Assembly: GCA_004335835.1 (NCBI GenBank)
Contig: RWJK01001936.1
Location: 57,609 to 121,608, forward strand
DNA: 64,000 nt
Origin: Scenedesmus sp. ARA3
Lineage: Eukaryota > Chlorophyta > Chlorophyceae > Sphaeropleales > Scenedesmaceae
Direction of reading: 5' to 3'
Shown here: positions 62,273 to 64,000 of the stretch, piece by piece
Layout of the letters: each line of letters opens with the position of its first letter
Position numbering within the stretch: position 1 is the first letter of the stretch
Notes under the pieces: generated by a model
Told to the model about the DNA's origin: nothing
Database searches by the model: none
What the model saw: the letters and a program-made list of their open reading frames with translations, nothing else
Position numbers and translations under genes: made by a program

Positions 62273-63281
62273 GGACAGCATTGAGGCCAGGACTCGGGAC
62301 ATGCACTCCAGCTCGCAGCAGGTGCTGAGGCGGGCTTTGCAAAAGCGCACCATTGCCGAATGCTCGAACAGGCGCCGTCAAAACCAAATACCTGCTGTGC
62401 AGCTGGTTGCCTGCTGTCTGACCAACTCATCTGCTGCTGCTGCCGCTGCCGCTGCTGCTGCTGCTGCTGCTGCTGCGCAAGCCTGTGACCCCACCCACCT
62501 TCATGTAGATGAAGACCTTGTTGCTGCCGATGTCCTGCTTGATGACTGCATCCACATCCTCTGCTGCCACAGGCTCCTGCTTGTATTTGGGCTTAAAGTC
62601 ATCGTGGCTGTCGTCACCAGACACAACAGCAAAGCTGCGCAGCTGCTGCAGCTGCTGCGGCAGCCAGCCGGCTGCATGGGCGCGGGTGTGTGCAGGTTGC
62701 AGCGGCGGGTGTGTTTTGTAGCAGAGTGGTAAGAGAGTTGTAGTGCTGGGGTTGAGTTGCTGCAGGAGTGGCGTAGGCACAGGAGCATGGCATGCATGCT
62801 GTTTGCTGCTGCTGCTGATGGGGCACGAATGCTGTTGCCGCTTTAGTGGCAGGCTGGGCAAGTGAGCGATGACTCGGCAAATGATGGCAGCCAGTGACGC
62901 TAAGCTGCTGCATTGCTGCCACCCTGTGACTGTACATATTCGAGTTCTAAGAAGTCCAGGACTGCTCATCTGGCATTGAGCATGTTATGTGCTGATGCTG
63001 GTCCATGCTGAAACGTCTGGCTGCAGCAGCACGGCTGGCCCTGCCACATGCAGCAGCAGGCGCAACGGCTGCATGCACGGGTGTGCAGGACAGACACTGT
63101 GCATGATAATTTGCATGCATGCTGCTGAGTCGCATGCAGGTAGAGCACTCAAACAAGCGGCCTGATCCAAGTTTCTCTGGCCTGACCAGAAGCATGGCTG
63201 TTGCTGTTGCACTGTGAACAGCAGCATACACTCAAGCTCACCTGCCCTTAGGCTCCTGAATCCCGCCTGCCGCAGTGCCAT
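60790..63281 (-). CDS. GRX5: CGFS monothiol glutaredoxin, mitochondrial type (Grx5/GRXS15-like)
   Basis: Scaffold or carrier of [2Fe-2S] clusters in iron-sulfur protein assembly; 160 residues. Exons 63242-63281, 62499-62671, 62149-62212, 61599-61687 and 60790-60906, phases agree. The N-terminus MALRQAGFRSLRAGWLPQQL followed by QQLRSFAVVSG looks like a mitochondrial presequence (Arg-rich, with an RSFA processing-type site). The core begins VDAVIKQDIGSNKVFIYMKG, with SPDSPQCGFSNMACRILDAY holding the single active Cys at about 79. Then come LADASIREGIKSFTGWPTIP (the WPTIPQ glutathione loop) and VFVRGEFIGGSDILMEMHKA (GG-SD loop), ending EEAAKQQ-like GGEAAKQQ. Copies of the last two exons' edges are scattered through the introns and 3' side. 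Partner BolA-type proteins are known for this family, and one is encoded at 2.2-3.1 kb. Confidence 0.94.
60985..61130 (-). repeat. Copies of the glutaredoxin last exon 5' edge
   Basis: Segments 60995-61020 and 61083-61128 repeat the start of exon 60790-60906 (VFVRGEFIGGSDT) with a CTGCAG- or CGCAG-type acceptor. The second keeps frame for 13 codons. Confidence 0.82.
61338..61398 (-). repeat. Copy of the glutaredoxin WPTIPQ exon 3' edge
   Basis: Repeats REGIKSFTGWPTIPQ and its donor from exon 61599-61687, about 260 bp further along the gene strand. Confidence 0.85.
61688..61733. repeat. (CAG)n microsatellite at a glutaredoxin acceptor
   Basis: About 15 units. On the gene strand (CTG)n ends in CAG at the acceptor of exon 61599-61687. 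Further runs lie at 62227-62268 and 62439-62476 in other introns of this gene. Confidence 0.92.
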
Positions 63282-63588
63282 TATGTGTGTCTGAAAGCGT
63301 ACAGCAGCTCCGCTGATCAAGCTGTTGAGCAGCTGCAAGTGCTCGGCAGAGGAACAGCTGCAGCTCACTCCGACTGCTACTACGCAACGACCTGTGCCTG
63401 CTGACGCGATCGGCTCCGGATGTGACAACGCGTTTGAACGGGCAAGGGTATGGCCGTTGTGTGATATGTGGCAACGTCTCTTTGGCAAAGGGGTGTGCCA
63501 TTTCACGGTTTCAAGCCCCGGTGTAAGAAATGTCACTGAAATATGAAATTTAATGAAATCTGAAACGGAAAAGTGAAACGACTGAAAC
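63282..63588. promoter_or_regulatory. Short divergent promoter region
   Basis: 307 bp between the glutaredoxin and BED-finger start codons, so both promoters are probably here. The end of the region, before 63589, is A-rich and contains TGAAAT/TGAAAC repeats (63535-63588). No named element was identified. Confidence 0.4.
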
Positions 63589-64000
63589 ATGTCTGAGCAG
63601 CAGCAGCAGCAGCAGGCGGGAGGGCAAGTTCAAAATGCTGGCCCTGCCCGCATCGGTTTGGCGCGTTCCCGGCATGCGCTGGACGCCGAAGATCCATCGA
63701 TTAGCAAGAAACCAAGGGGTGCAGCGCCCAGCTTTGCGCACAACGAGATCAGCACTGTGAACGGCCAGAAGAGGTGCAACCACTGCAACATGTCTGTACC
63801 TGGCAACATTACACGCGTTAAGACCCACCTGTTGACGTGCCAGAGGTTCTTGACAAGTGAAGCCGCTCAGAAGGTAGCAGAGTCTAACCAGGAGGTGGCA
63901 GCTAAACTGAAGGCACTCAAGTGAGCAGCAGCAGCAGCAGCAGCAGCACTACTTGCAGCAGCAGTCATGGTGTGACTTGCATACTAATCCCTTGTACGCT
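63589..64000 (+). CDS. BED-type zinc finger protein, first exon (possible hAT transposase relative)
   Basis: First coding exon 63589-63920, ending CTCAA|GTGAGC at a good donor; the rest lies beyond the window. It encodes MSEQQQQQQAGGQVQNAG, then a hydrophilic stretch, then a BED-like finger: QKRCNHCNMSVPGNITRVKT followed by HLLTC, giving Cys-x2-Cys-x(about 13-14)-His-x4-Cys. A helix (SEAAQKVAESNQEVAAKLKA) follows. BED fingers bind DNA and are typical of hAT-family transposases and of host genes derived from them. The short N-terminus before the finger fits a hAT transposase. Without the catalytic part, an active element, a domesticated gene and an ordinary BED protein cannot be told apart. 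Confidence 0.7.

Overview
The window is nuclear DNA of a green alga, most likely a chlorophycean. All ten recognisable genes have introns with GT-AG borders. Introns are dense and rich in CAG/CTG triplets, the proteins carry poly-Gln and poly-Ala runs, TGTAA motifs follow several stop codons, and the gene set is eukaryotic with a plant or algal flavour. The order Sphaeropleales is only a guess.

Layout, left to right: the 5' part of a DEG7-type protease (minus, cut by the window start); a BolA protein (plus); a 24-exon SIN3 corepressor (minus, 4.86-16.56 kb); a gene-poor stretch; a C-terminal U-box protein (plus, 20.4-22.3 kb); an unassigned multi-exon gene (minus, 23.8-28.3 kb); an ANKZF1/Vms1 ribosome-quality-control factor (plus, 28.6-33.4 kb); an unassigned protein made of 12-residue repeats (minus, 34.8-38.7 kb); a septin (minus, 41.1-47.2 kb); an RluA-type pseudouridine synthase (minus, 48.1-52.1 kb); a fatty acyl-CoA reductase (minus, 55.0-58.3 kb); a mitochondrial-type CGFS glutaredoxin (minus, 60.8-63.3 kb); and the first exon of a BED-finger protein (plus, from 63.6 kb). 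Exon models were assembled by hand from splice borders, reading phase and family similarity. For each complete model the coding exons sum to a multiple of three.

The genes form no operon or cluster. The one functional link is BolA with the CGFS glutaredoxin: these two families are known partners in binding and delivering [2Fe-2S] clusters, but here they lie almost 60 kb apart.

The outstanding feature is architectural. In at least seven genes the intron next to an exon holds one to five diverged tandem copies of that exon's edge, with the splice site and adjoining intron included (usual period 110-250 bp). Some copies would splice in frame and then hit a stop (SIN3, septin), so they resemble poison or alternative terminal exons. 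Many 3' splice sites also sit at the end of a (CTG)n tract that closes in CAG. The other notable discovery is the 12-residue repeat protein at 34.8-38.7 kb.
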